DNA of 7,959 nucleotides, from contig CAYWFS010000061.1 of NCBI GenBank assembly GCA_964457685.1, forward strand, positions 1 through 7,959, given 5' to 3'. Source of the stretch: UMGS1696 sp964457685 (GTDB lineage: Bacteria > Bacillota > Clostridia > Oscillospirales > CAG-272). How positions within the stretch are numbered: the first letter of the stretch is position 1; every line of letters begins with the position of its first letter. Under the pieces are notes generated by a model, which did no database searches, was not told where the DNA came from, and saw nothing but the letters and a program-made list of their open reading frames with translations. Of this stretch, positions 1 through 6,850 are shown piece after piece. The position numbers and the translations under genes were made by a program.

Positions 1-573
1 TTCGGATTTCTTTACACCGAGCAGAACAAGAGCCTCGTACATACCGTTTGCGTTCATTCCGGAGGGGAGAGAATACTTCTTCGCTATACGATCCCTTGCC
101 TCCGCAGAGCCGTTACCTCCGCTTAAACCAAGCTCAAACATATCGTACCTGCTGAGATCCGATACCGCCATCACGTCATTCTCCGAAAACAGCTCCGGAT
201 GTGCCTGCGTAAAGTCCAGAAACAGCTTTGCAAGTACCTCGTCGTCGATTCCCTCTACCCCGAGATACCCTGCCTTCGATGCCTTCCGTTTTCTCCTCTC
301 CTTGCCCTCTATCTGCGGTATGTACAGGTTGTATACGTTGATTCCGCCGAGCATTCCTTTCAGACGTGAGCGGATTATCTTTCCCCCTCCGTCACTGTCG
401 CAGAGGATTATTACCCCACGACTGCCGAGAGCCTTTATCAGCGACCGCTTTTCTTCGTTTTTGAATATGCCGAACCCCTCTGTCGTTATGATGGTGCCGT
501 CTATTATCCCAGAGAGCTTCGCCTTGTCGTATCTTCCCTCGACTATTACGGGAAGTGTTACCTTTATCTTCAT
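1..573 (-). CDS. Toprim/DUF4093 protein, ribonuclease M5-like (C-terminus cut by window edge)
   Basis: The 191 visible codons read from an ATG at 573-571 to the window edge without a stop. The first ~85 residues form a Toprim fold: the VEG signature with the likely catalytic Glu at residue 12, and the acidic D-S-D motif at 59-61 (ILCDSDGGGK), the metal-binding pattern of RNase M5, primases and topoisomerases. The family-typical GKERRKRKASKAGYLGVEG follows at 90-108, then a helical C-terminal part resembling DUF4093. RNase M5 (rnmV) matures 5S rRNA in Bacillota. This protein belongs to the longer clostridial branch often annotated either as RNase M5 or simply as a DUF4093 Toprim protein, so 5S maturation is inferred and no symbol is given. 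B. subtilis RNase M5 is about 186 residues, so only a few residues are probably missing. The start overlaps the holA stop (ATGA), indicating translational coupling; the usual neighbour ksgA is not visible. Confidence 0.88.
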   Translation of the reverse strand, partial: MKIKVTLPVIVEGRYDKAKLSGIIDGTIITTEGFGIFKNEEKRSLIKALGSRGVIILCDSDGGGKIIRSRLKGMLGGINVYNLYIPQIEGKERRKRKASKAGYLGVEGIDDEVLAKLFLDFTQAHPELFSENDVMAVSDLSRYDMFELGLSGGNGSAEARDRIAKKYSLPSGMNANGMYEALVLLGVKKSE

Positions 574-1664
574 TCGTCTTCCTCCTCCTTGTTTTCGTCT
601 TCTTCCGGCTCCGGCGGTGTGAACAGAGTGGGGGAGAGAAGTCCCACAAGAAGCTCAAGCTCACCGTAACCGCCCCTCGACATAGTTTTCATGTTCCTGT
701 CAGCCGTCAGACAAAGCTCCACAGCGTGCATAAAATATGCGTAGCTTGACTTTTTCGCCGCATTGCAGTACAGTCTCGCACGGAAGTCGTGTATCCCGAG
801 TGACTTTGCAAGGTCGGCGGCATCTCGTCCGTCACGAATGAATAATGCGGCGGCACAGAGGTCGGAGAACGTCTTCGAGATTTGCCCGAGAAGCATATAC
901 GGGTCCTGACGCATTCTCATCTTCACCCCGAGAAGTGAGTAGGCTGTAGATGTATCGCCGTCTATGAGAGCGTTTGCAAGCCCGAAAGCGTCATCCTCGT
1001 CCGTCCTTGAGCAGCACATCATACATGACGGTACGTCGATTTCCGTCATTGAGTGGGCGGCACAGTAAGCGGATACCTTTTCGATTTCTCCCGAGAGTGT
1101 GTACATACTCCGTCCGCAGCAGTTCATCATGTATTCGGCGGCGGCAGGGGAGAGCTTTAGTCCGTATTCTGCGGCATGACGTGAGAGCCACGAATAAAGC
1201 TTTGACGGACTTTGGTATTCAAATCTGACGGTCTCGGCGATTTTCGAGAACGCACGGAATATGGGTGTGGGCTTTTTTTCGGTACCGCAGTCGCAACCAC
1301 CGCCGGACACCTTGATTATAACCGTGGTGTCGTCACGGTCACTGTAGTCGGAAAGGATGGAAAGCAGAGCGTCACGTTCCTTTTGCTTCAGAGAATCGAG
1401 GGCGGCAAAGGAAAGCACGATGAGCTTATTCTCAGCCATAAGCGGAGGGGAGGCAAGAGCGGCTTCTATTTGATCGAGACGGCACTCACCCTCACCGAAA
1501 TCAAGCTTTACTATGTTGAAGTCCGCCATGGGGTAGTTATCCCGAGCAAGCTGAACGGCGGAGAGAATGTAGCGATTTTTGAGGTAGTCCTCGTCTCCGC
1601 ACAGGAAGTACATTCCTCTGAGCGAACCCGAGCGAACAAGGCGAGAGAATTCGGCTTCTGTCAT
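570..1664 (-). CDS. holA: DNA polymerase III delta subunit (HolA)
   Basis: The 364-residue protein resembles the delta subunit of the clamp loader, which opens the beta sliding clamp so that it can be placed on primed DNA. Visible family features are the N-terminal MYFLCGDEDYLK (about 18-29, matching the usual GxE-YL pattern), the middle YMMNCCGRSMYTLSGEIEKVSAYC-type segment (the G-D-L-NEIEK region in other HolA), then DDAFGLANALIDGD and LLGQISKTFSDL in the C-terminal helical domain. As in all delta subunits there is no Walker A motif. The length is slightly above the usual 330-350, partly because of an acidic tail (PEPEEDENKEEEDE). Two local oddities are a Cys-containing insert (GGGCDCGTEKKP) and a CMMCC cluster in the middle domain. 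The ATG at 1664-1662 has AGAAAGG 7 bases upstream (1678-1672). The stop overlaps the next gene by ATGA. In many Clostridia holA lies next to rpsT; that is not the case on the side seen here. Confidence 0.93.
   Translation of the reverse strand: MTEAEFSRLVRSGSLRGMYFLCGDEDYLKNRYILSAVQLARDNYPMADFNIVKLDFGEGECRLDQIEAALASPPLMAENKLIVLSFAALDSLKQKERDALLSILSDYSDRDDTTVIIKVSGGGCDCGTEKKPTPIFRAFSKIAETVRFEYQSPSKLYSWLSRHAAEYGLKLSPAAAEYMMNCCGRSMYTLSGEIEKVSAYCAAHSMTEIDVPSCMMCCSRTDEDDAFGLANALIDGDTSTAYSLLGVKMRMRQDPYMLLGQISKTFSDLCAAALFIRDGRDAADLAKSLGIHDFRARLYCNAAKKSSYAYFMHAVELCLTADRNMKTMSRGGYGELELLVGLLSPTLFTPPEPEEDENKEEEDE
581..586 (-). promoter_or_regulatory. Strong Shine-Dalgarno site for the RNase M5-like gene, inside the holA 3' end
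   Basis: On the minus strand AGGAGG lies 7 bases before the ATG at 573-571. The same bases encode part of the Glu-rich tail of HolA (GAG GAG GAA codons). This site fixes the start of the downstream gene and supports a holA to RNase M5-like operon. Confidence 0.8.
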
Positions 1665-1723
1665 GATATAACCTTTCTGTAATCAATAATTTATTTTTAT
1701 TTCATAAAATGGGAATATAATAA

Positions 1724-1772
1724 GAGAAATGAAGAATGAAGAATGAAGAATGAAGAATGAAAAATGAAGAAT
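1724..1772. repeat. Heptanucleotide tandem repeat, about 7 units of GAAGAAT
   Basis: Reading the plus strand in 7-base steps gives GAGAAAT, four exact GAAGAAT units, GAAAAAT and a final GAAGAAT; the tract decays after 1772. It lies 60-108 bases upstream of the holA ATG on its promoter side. Such heptamer tracts can change copy number by replication slippage. Here it is noncoding, so any effect would be on transcription or DNA structure rather than on reading frame. Confidence 0.9.
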
Positions 1773-1858
1773 GAGAAGCTGAAAATTAAGAATTATCCTA
1801 CAGTTCGTTAGGAATACAAACAATTTACCACCATATTCAGGAACGGTTCCCCCCAATT

Positions 1859-1932
1859 ACGTAGGGCGGTGGCTTGCTGCCGCCACACAAACGCAACAAC
1901 CGAACCCAACGTAGGAAAAATTCACGTTCGGT
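1859..1932. repeat. GC-rich hairpin element with a second inverted repeat, abutting the gap
   Basis: A near-perfect hairpin at 1865-1884 pairs GGCGGTGG with CTGCCGCC-type sequence (two G-T wobbles, short loop CTTG). It is preceded by ACGTAGG at 1859-1865, and the same ACGTAGG recurs at 1909-1915. A second inverted repeat, ACCGAAC at 1899-1905 with GTTCGGT at 1926-1932, ends exactly at the first N. No U-tract follows either stem, so a terminator is not supported. The arrangement resembles small palindromic extragenic elements scattered in clostridial genomes; multicopy status is inferred and cannot be seen within one window. Confidence 0.6.
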
Positions 1933-2032
1933 NNNNNNNNNNNNNNNNNNNNNNNNNNNNNNNNNNNNNNNNNNNNNNNNNNNNNNNNNNNNNNNNNNNN
2001 NNNNNNNNNNNNNNNNNNNNNNNNNNNNNNNN
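1933..2032. other. Assembly gap (100 Ns)
   Basis: There are exactly 100 consecutive Ns, the conventional placeholder for a scaffold gap of unknown length. The true distance between the flanks is therefore not known. The promoter and ribosome site of the DUF2974 gene starting at 2040 must lie in the missing sequence. Proteins translated across this run are meaningless. Confidence 0.97.
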
Positions 2033-2039
2033 TTTTTCC

Positions 2040-3122
2040 ATGTCGAATATCATAGATTATATAAAATGGCGAGGGGATCTTTCCTTTAACACCTCTCCGT
2101 TTTGCGAGGTCGATAACGTCATCCTCTCTATGCTGTCGTTCGTTGACTTCTCCTCTGCCGTGTCGGAGTCGCAGTACGGTATGCCGGTGAGACTTGACAA
2201 ATGCTTCGATGAAAACCGCATAAAATACCCAAACGGCGAGGACTTCGGCAGTGTTGTTCCTCCCATGGTGAACGACCTCTTTGTAGCCGCCGCACGCTCT
2301 GTTAGATTCAGCGAAATATATGTGGTCGCTTACAGATGCCGCACGGACGAAACAGAGGGTGTGCAGTTTTCGGCGGTCACCTTCGTCCTCCCCGATAACT
2401 CTATCTTCGTCTCCTACCGAGGTACCGATGATACAATAGTCGGCTGGCGAGAGGATTTCTGTCTCAGCTTCACTCACCCCGTCCCCGCTCAAGCCTATGC
2501 CGCCGAATACCTTCGTGATGTCGCATCGGTCTATCGGGGAAATATCCGCACGGGTGGGCATTCAAAGGGCGGTAACCTTGCGGTCTATTCGGCGGTGTTC
2601 GCATCGGAGGAAATAAGACAGCGTGTCATTCGTGCCTACAGTAACGACGGCCCCGGATTTGTCGATGAAATAGTCCTCTCCCCCGAATTTAAATCCATGG
2701 ATAAAAAAATACTTACCATAGTTCCGCAGTCCTCCGTTATCGGTATGCTGCTCGGAAGAAGCTCTGAGCTTGAAGTAACCGAAAGCACGGCGAAAAATGG
2801 TCTCATGCAGCATAATCCCTTTACATGGCAGGTCGTCGGACGGGAGCTTGTCCACCTTTCCACCGTGTCTGCGAGAGGGAAACGTCACGACGAGGTTCTT
2901 CATAAATGGCTTGGTAAGCTGCCGCCCGAAAAAAAGCGTGAATTTACCGATATTTTCTTCGGTGTGCTTGAATCCACGGGTGCGAAAACAGTGTCCGACC
3001 TCACGAGAGAACAGCTTCCGAAGCTCCTTGCCGCATCGAGAACACTCGGCAATCTCGGTAAAGAGGAAAGAGAGGTCGTCTATGAGCTGACAAGAGGACT
3101 CTTTGACGCAATGAAAAAATAA
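2040..3122 (+). CDS. DUF2974 (Mbeg1-like) alpha/beta-hydrolase family protein
   Basis: The 360-residue protein begins MSNIIDYIKWRGDLSF, the usual N-terminus of the DUF2974 family, which is why the ATG at 2040 is chosen over upstream codons reached through Ns. The alpha/beta-hydrolase core shows VSYRGTDDTIVGWREDF at about 124-140 (lipase-3-like strand and turn) and the nucleophile elbow GGHSKGG at 172-178 with Ser175 as the likely nucleophile. Asp203 (SNDGPGF) and His258 (MQHNPFTW) are reasonable candidates for the rest of the triad. There is no signal peptide or membrane segment, so it is probably cytoplasmic. The family resembles lipases and is often described as lysophospholipase-like, but I know of no established substrate. 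The last ~80 residues are charged and helical. Only 7 non-N bases precede the ATG, so its ribosome site cannot be seen. It stands apart from the next gene, which has its own promoter, so it is probably a single-gene unit. Confidence 0.9.
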   Translation: MSNIIDYIKWRGDLSFNTSPFCEVDNVILSMLSFVDFSSAVSESQYGMPVRLDKCFDENRIKYPNGEDFGSVVPPMVNDLFVAAARSVRFSEIYVVAYRCRTDETEGVQFSAVTFVLPDNSIFVSYRGTDDTIVGWREDFCLSFTHPVPAQAYAAEYLRDVASVYRGNIRTGGHSKGGNLAVYSAVFASEEIRQRVIRAYSNDGPGFVDEIVLSPEFKSMDKKILTIVPQSSVIGMLLGRSSELEVTESTAKNGLMQHNPFTWQVVGRELVHLSTVSARGKRHDEVLHKWLGKLPPEKKREFTDIFFGVLESTGAKTVSDLTREQLPKLLAASRTLGNLGKEEREVVYELTRGLFDAMKK

Positions 3123-3223
3123 CCACGATAATTATAGCACAAAAATCAGAAAAAGTAAGCATGAACGGAGCAAAGATAGCAAATAACGGAGCTTTTTATA
3201 TGATTTGAGGTGCTTAAATGCAT

Positions 3224-3252
3224 TTGACATAATCGTGAGTTAGTGATATAAT
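3224..3252 (+). promoter_or_regulatory. Full consensus sigma-A promoter for the DUF1385-prmC-cimA run
   Basis: TTGACA at 3224-3229 and TATAAT at 3247-3252 are separated by exactly 17 bases; both hexamers match the consensus perfectly. Transcription should begin near 3259-3260, leaving a leader of roughly 24 bases that contains the Shine-Dalgarno AAGGAAG (3271-3277), 5 bases before the DUF1385 ATG. Upstream, an 8-bp direct repeat AACGGAGC (3164-3171 and 3185-3192, 21 bp apart) might be a regulator site, but this is weakly supported. No terminator for the preceding gene is visible in 3123-3223. Confidence 0.9.
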
Positions 3253-3282
3253 GAAAAAAATTACATTTATAAGGAAGATTAG

Positions 3283-4260
3283 ATGAAAAACAAGAAACCG
3301 ATAGACCCCCGTATTGGTATAGTCGGCGGTCAGGCTGTCCTTGAGGGCGTTATGATGAAGTCGGGTGAGGATTGCTCTCTCGCCGTCAGAACCCCCGAGG
3401 GAAACATCGCCGTCGATAACACAAAGTTCGTGTCACTCAGAAAAAAATATAAATTCTTTAACCTCCCCCTGATAAGAGGTATCGTCTCGTTTATTGAACA
3501 GCTCAAGCTTTCCATGGATATGCTTACCAAATCCGCGGAAATGCAGGGAATAGACACAGAAGAACCCGAAACAAAATTTGAAAAATGGCTCTGCGATAAG
3601 CTCGGAGATAAGCTCATGGGAGTTGTCGCTTCCATCGGTATGGTGCTTGGACTTGTCCTCGGTGTCGGTCTTTTCGTCATGCTCCCGACCTTTGCCGCAA
3701 AGGGTGTCGATTTCCTCACGGGCGGCTTTGTCGGTAAGTATCGCTTCCTCCGTGCATTGGTCGAGGGAGTGATCCGTATTGCAATCTTTGTCGGATATAT
3801 AGGTCTTACCGCACTCATGCCCGATATGCGTCGTACCTATGAATACCACGGTGCGGAGCATAAATCCGTAGCCTGCTTTGAAAAGGGACTCCCCCTTACT
3901 CCCGAAAATGCGGCAAAATGCACTCGCTTCCACCCCAGATGCGGCACAAGCTTCATGTTTGTTATGCTCATCATCTCCATTGTCGTAAACTCGTTCCTCA
4001 CATGGGATAACGTGTGGATGCGTTTCGGTCTGAAAATACTCACCCTTCCTCTTATCGTAGGTCTCGGCTTTGAGTTCATAAGATATGCCGGAGCTCACGA
4101 TAACCTGTTTGTGAAAATAGTGTCCGCTCCCGGTCTTTGGATGCAGAGAGTTACCACAAAGGAACCCGATCTCACTCAGCTTGAGGTAGCTCTCGAAGCA
4201 CTTGAAAACGCAATCCCCGAAGAATACAGAGAGCATAAAAATACAGAAGATAACGAATAA
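3283..4260 (+). CDS. DUF1385 family membrane protein (YqhQ-like)
   Basis: The 325-residue protein matches the DUF1385 family (YqhQ in Bacillus subtilis): GGQAVLEGVMM at 15-25 near the N-terminus, YHGAEHK at 188-194 and RFHPRCGTSF at 215-224. The conserved His, Glu and Cys residues have led to the family being labelled a putative metal-dependent enzyme; its reaction is unknown to me. Hydrophobic stretches at about 112-137, 158-179, 222-240 and 247-268 suggest four membrane segments, with the conserved HGAEHK loop between the second and third. The C-terminal tail is charged and soluble. The ATG has AAGGAAG 5 bases upstream. DUF1385 lies directly before prmC in many Bacillota; here 16 bases separate them, which supports one operon driven by the consensus promoter just upstream. 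Confidence 0.93.
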   Translation: MKNKKPIDPRIGIVGGQAVLEGVMMKSGEDCSLAVRTPEGNIAVDNTKFVSLRKKYKFFNLPLIRGIVSFIEQLKLSMDMLTKSAEMQGIDTEEPETKFEKWLCDKLGDKLMGVVASIGMVLGLVLGVGLFVMLPTFAAKGVDFLTGGFVGKYRFLRALVEGVIRIAIFVGYIGLTALMPDMRRTYEYHGAEHKSVACFEKGLPLTPENAAKCTRFHPRCGTSFMFVMLIISIVVNSFLTWDNVWMRFGLKILTLPLIVGLGFEFIRYAGAHDNLFVKIVSAPGLWMQRVTTKEPDLTQLEVALEALENAIPEEYREHKNTEDNE

Positions 4261-4276
4261 TAATACAAAAATCGAA

Positions 4277-5134
4277 ATGAATCTTGAAACAGCCGCAAAA
4301 AAGCTATGCGAGGTCGGAATAGAGGATTCCGAATTTGAGATTCGCCTGCTTGCGGAGCGTTTTCTCAAAATCCCGATGTCGCAGTCGTTGTTCAGAAAAA
4401 AAGAAGAGCTTTCGGAAATGTCGGGTTTTGGCGAATTTATGACGGCATTTGACGAAAGACTGCACCGCCGACCGCTTCAGTATATCCTCGGTGAATGGGA
4501 ATTCTACGGACTTCCGTTTAAGGTGAACGAAAATTGCCTTATCCCGCGTCCCGATACGGAGCTTATAGTCGAAAGTGCGGTAAAACACCTGAATAAGCTG
4601 AAAAATAAAGAAAAATATACCTGCCTTGACCTTTGTACAGGCTCGGGATGTATTGCAGCGGCAGTAATGAGCCGTGTAAAAAACGCACATTTCACCCTTG
4701 TCGATATTTCGGAGTCGGCACTTGAAATCGCACGGGAAAACATAACCGCACTGGGCCTTTCCACCCGAACGGATTTTGCTTGTGCGGACGCAATGTCGGA
4801 AATTTTCTTGTCAAGCGTAAAATTCGACCTTGTGTGTGCAAATCCCCCGTACATAAGAGAGGACGATATGCAGACTCTTGAAAAGGAGCTTTCGTTTGAG
4901 CCGAGAATAGCTCTCACAGACGGCGGTGACGGACTCAGCTTCTACCGTGCGATAATAAAGCTGTATAAAAATTCGCTTTCCGAGGACGGAGCAATCGTGT
5001 TTGAGCATGGCTTTGACCAGTATGAAAGCGTAAGTGAAATCGCACGGGAAAACGGAATGACGGCACAGGTGATAAAGGACTACGGAGGTCGTGACAGAGG
5101 TGCATTCCTTAAAAACGAATCTCCCGTGACATAA
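4277..5134 (+). CDS. prmC: Peptide chain release factor N5-glutamine methyltransferase (PrmC)
   Basis: PrmC methylates the glutamine of the GGQ motif in release factors RF1 and RF2 using S-adenosylmethionine, which speeds translation termination. The 285-residue protein has an N-terminal helical domain (1 to about 85) that binds the release factor, the PrmC-typical IPRPDTE at 89-95, the SAM-binding motif DLCTGSGCIA at 118-127, and the catalytic NPPY at 189-192. The length agrees with the family's ~280. The frame stays open upstream to a TTG at 4202, but those 25 residues overlap the DUF1385 gene and do not look like PrmC, so the ATG at 4277 is preferred. No good Shine-Dalgarno precedes it (the upstream bases are A-rich), suggesting reinitiation from DUF1385 translation ending 16 bases earlier. 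prfA, which commonly neighbours prmC, is not adjacent. Confidence 0.95.
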   Translation: MNLETAAKKLCEVGIEDSEFEIRLLAERFLKIPMSQSLFRKKEELSEMSGFGEFMTAFDERLHRRPLQYILGEWEFYGLPFKVNENCLIPRPDTELIVESAVKHLNKLKNKEKYTCLDLCTGSGCIAAAVMSRVKNAHFTLVDISESALEIARENITALGLSTRTDFACADAMSEIFLSSVKFDLVCANPPYIREDDMQTLEKELSFEPRIALTDGGDGLSFYRAIIKLYKNSLSEDGAIVFEHGFDQYESVSEIARENGMTAQVIKDYGGRDRGAFLKNESPVT

Positions 5135-5146
5135 AACTAAGTCAAT

Positions 5147-6763
5147 ATGAATATAGAAATACTTGATACAACACTTCGAGACGGTGCCCAGGGAGCGGGA
5201 GTAGAGTTCTCACCCGATGATAAGCTGCATACGATAATGGAGCTTGACGAGCTTGGTGTCTCCTACATCGAGGTGGGAATGATAACGACCCGTGCGGAAG
5301 CCGAGCTTATCGACAAAATAGCAAGAGTGAAGCTGAAAAAAGCAAAGCTGTGCGTATTTTGCCGTACAGTTAAAGCAGGGGAGAAGCCCGAGAACGACGA
5401 ACACCTCGTACTGTCGAAAAACGCTCATACCTCCGCCGCCGTCATCTACGGAAAAGCCTCCCTCATCCACGTCACAGAGGTTCTCGGAGTGCATCCCGAG
5501 GAAAACCTGCGAATGATAAGGGAAAGTATAAAATACCTCAAGGACGGCGGAAAAGAGGTCATATTCGATGCGGAGCATTTCTTCGACGGCTACTCCGAAA
5601 ATCCCGAATACGCAATGGCAGTGGTAGATGAAGCTCTCCGTGCAGGTGCGAAAACGGCGGTACTCTGCGACACAAACGGAGGTGCATTGCCTGACGTAAT
5701 AGGAGTCGTTACAAGAGCCGCAGTCAAAAGGTTCGGTGGCAGAATAGGCATCCACTGTCATAACGATATGGGCATGGCGGCGGCGTGTACCGTTTCCGCT
5801 GTGCTTGAGGGAGCGTCACATATTCACGGAACGGTCGGCGGTGTCGGAGAAAGATGCGGAAATGCAGACCTCTGTACACTAATCCCCGTCCTCCAGTTGA
5901 AGCTCGGCATGAATTGTATCGGCGACAGAATCGGAAGTCTCACAAAAGCGGCAAGACGTATAGCAAACGCCGCAAACCTCTCCTTTGACGAGAAAGCTCC
6001 CTTTGTCGGAGGCTACGCTTTCACCCATAAGGCAGGTGCCCACATAGACGGAGTAAAAAAATACCCGGCTTCCTTTGAGCATATCCCCCCGTCGGATGTA
6101 GGAAACGAAAGAAATATCGTCATAAGCTCTCTTTCGGGCAGGGCGGCACTCCTCGATAAGCTGAGAGAATATCTCCCCGAGGAATATACACGAATAGATA
6201 AGGATGACGTGAGACTCCTTTCACTCATGAATGAGCTTAAAGAAAGGGAAAGCATAGGCTACGACTACGAGGACGCAGGTGCATCGTTCGCACTTCTTGC
6301 AAATCGTGCATTCGGTATCCGCAGTGATTGCTTCAAGCTCATCAGCCTTAAAGTAATGACGGACGAAAACGACGGCGGAGAAGAAATGCTGCATTCGTCT
6401 GCGGTCATAAAAATATCCGTGGGCGGAGAAGAAGCTCTTACCGCAGGAGAGGGAAACGGACCCGTAAACGCTCTCGACGAAGCCCTCAGACACGCTCTGA
6501 TGCCGTTTTATCCCGAGGTGGGACGAATGAAGCTGACGGACTATAAGGTTCGTGTGCTTGATTCAAACGCAACAGCGTCAAGAGTAAGAGTTGCAATCGA
6601 ATCCACGGACGGCGAGTTTGTATGGAGAACAACAGGCGTGTCCGGAGACGTGATAAACGCAAGCTGGCAGGCACTGAGAGACTCCGTGGAATATATGATA
6701 AGCCAAAGAGAAAAAAAGACCGCCAGAACAATAAAAGAATACCTCGAAGCTATAGCAAAATAA
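5147..6763 (+). CDS. cimA: (R)-citramalate synthase, long form
   Basis: The enzyme condenses pyruvate and acetyl-CoA to (R)-citramalate, the first step of the threonine-independent route to 2-oxobutanoate and isoleucine. The 538-residue protein opens with LDTTLRDGAQG (6-16), the HMGL-like TIM-barrel signature with metal ligand Asp7 and catalytic Arg11. HCHND at 203-207 supplies two metal-binding histidines, GGVGERCGNA is at 231-240, and HKAGAHIDGVKK at 294-305 leads into the linker. From about 410 the LeuA-type regulatory domain (GNGPVNALD, DYKVRVLD, TTGVSGDVINASW) suggests feedback control by an end product, probably isoleucine. The GAQGAGVEFS start, THKAGAH segment and this domain favour citramalate synthase over 2-isopropylmalate synthase or homocitrate synthase; substrate choice remains an inference. 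It starts 12 bases after prmC with no clear Shine-Dalgarno. No other ilv or leu gene is visible nearby. Confidence 0.93.
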   Translation: MNIEILDTTLRDGAQGAGVEFSPDDKLHTIMELDELGVSYIEVGMITTRAEAELIDKIARVKLKKAKLCVFCRTVKAGEKPENDEHLVLSKNAHTSAAVIYGKASLIHVTEVLGVHPEENLRMIRESIKYLKDGGKEVIFDAEHFFDGYSENPEYAMAVVDEALRAGAKTAVLCDTNGGALPDVIGVVTRAAVKRFGGRIGIHCHNDMGMAAACTVSAVLEGASHIHGTVGGVGERCGNADLCTLIPVLQLKLGMNCIGDRIGSLTKAARRIANAANLSFDEKAPFVGGYAFTHKAGAHIDGVKKYPASFEHIPPSDVGNERNIVISSLSGRAALLDKLREYLPEEYTRIDKDDVRLLSLMNELKERESIGYDYEDAGASFALLANRAFGIRSDCFKLISLKVMTDENDGGEEMLHSSAVIKISVGGEEALTAGEGNGPVNALDEALRHALMPFYPEVGRMKLTDYKVRVLDSNATASRVRVAIESTDGEFVWRTTGVSGDVINASWQALRDSVEYMISQREKKTARTIKEYLEAIAK

Positions 6764-6788
6764 ATTTTGCCACAAAATGACGCAAAAT
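6755..6788. repeat. Three alternating 7-bp inverted repeats at the cimA stop codon
   Basis: GCAAAAT (6755-6761), ATTTTGC (6764-6770) and GCAAAAT (6782-6788) can pair in two mutually exclusive ways around the cimA TAA. The stems have only two G-C pairs each and no U-tract follows on the plus strand, so this is not a recognisable terminator. It may be chance in AT-rich sequence. Confidence 0.4.
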
Positions 6789-6850
6789 AAAGAATAAAAT
6801 AAAAAAATCTAAGCCAAACCCAAAAAACAAAAAACAAACCCACTCATAAA

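Larger units (their letters stand above)
1665..1932. other. Intergenic region between divergent genes, up to the assembly gap
   Basis: No coding region is supported here. From left to right it holds the holA ribosome site (1672-1678, minus strand), an AT-rich stretch at 1679-1722 that probably contains the holA promoter (a TATATT-like box on the minus strand at 1719-1714, without a convincing -35), a heptamer tandem repeat, an odd palindrome GGAACGGTTCC at 1840-1850, and a GC-rich hairpin followed by a second inverted repeat reaching the gap. Promoter placement is a guess from base composition only. Confidence 0.6.

Noticed and set aside
1724..1772. Possible CRISPR-like array
   Set aside because: The 7-bp units are contiguous with no spacers, so this is a simple tandem repeat.
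1840..1850. Palindrome GGAACGGTTCC as an operator
   Set aside because: It is a single odd-length palindrome with no promoter seen around it and no recognised regulator; chance is as likely.
1857..2561. Minus-strand open frame crossing the N run
   Set aside because: It depends on translating 100 Ns and lies opposite the DUF2974 gene.
3164..3192. Direct repeat AACGGAGC spaced 21 bp as a regulator site
   Set aside because: Only 8 bp, two copies, more than 30 bp upstream of the -35 box; too weak for a separate feature and mentioned only with the promoter.
4202..4276. Upstream TTG start extending PrmC by 25 residues
   Set aside because: The extension overlaps the DUF1385 coding end, is Asn/Lys-rich and unlike PrmC N-termini; the ATG at 4277 gives the family's normal length.
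3433..4368. Long minus-strand open frame (311 codons) opposite DUF1385 and the prmC start
   Set aside because: It is antisense to a clearly recognisable gene with family motifs, its translation resembles no family, and there is no support for a separate gene.
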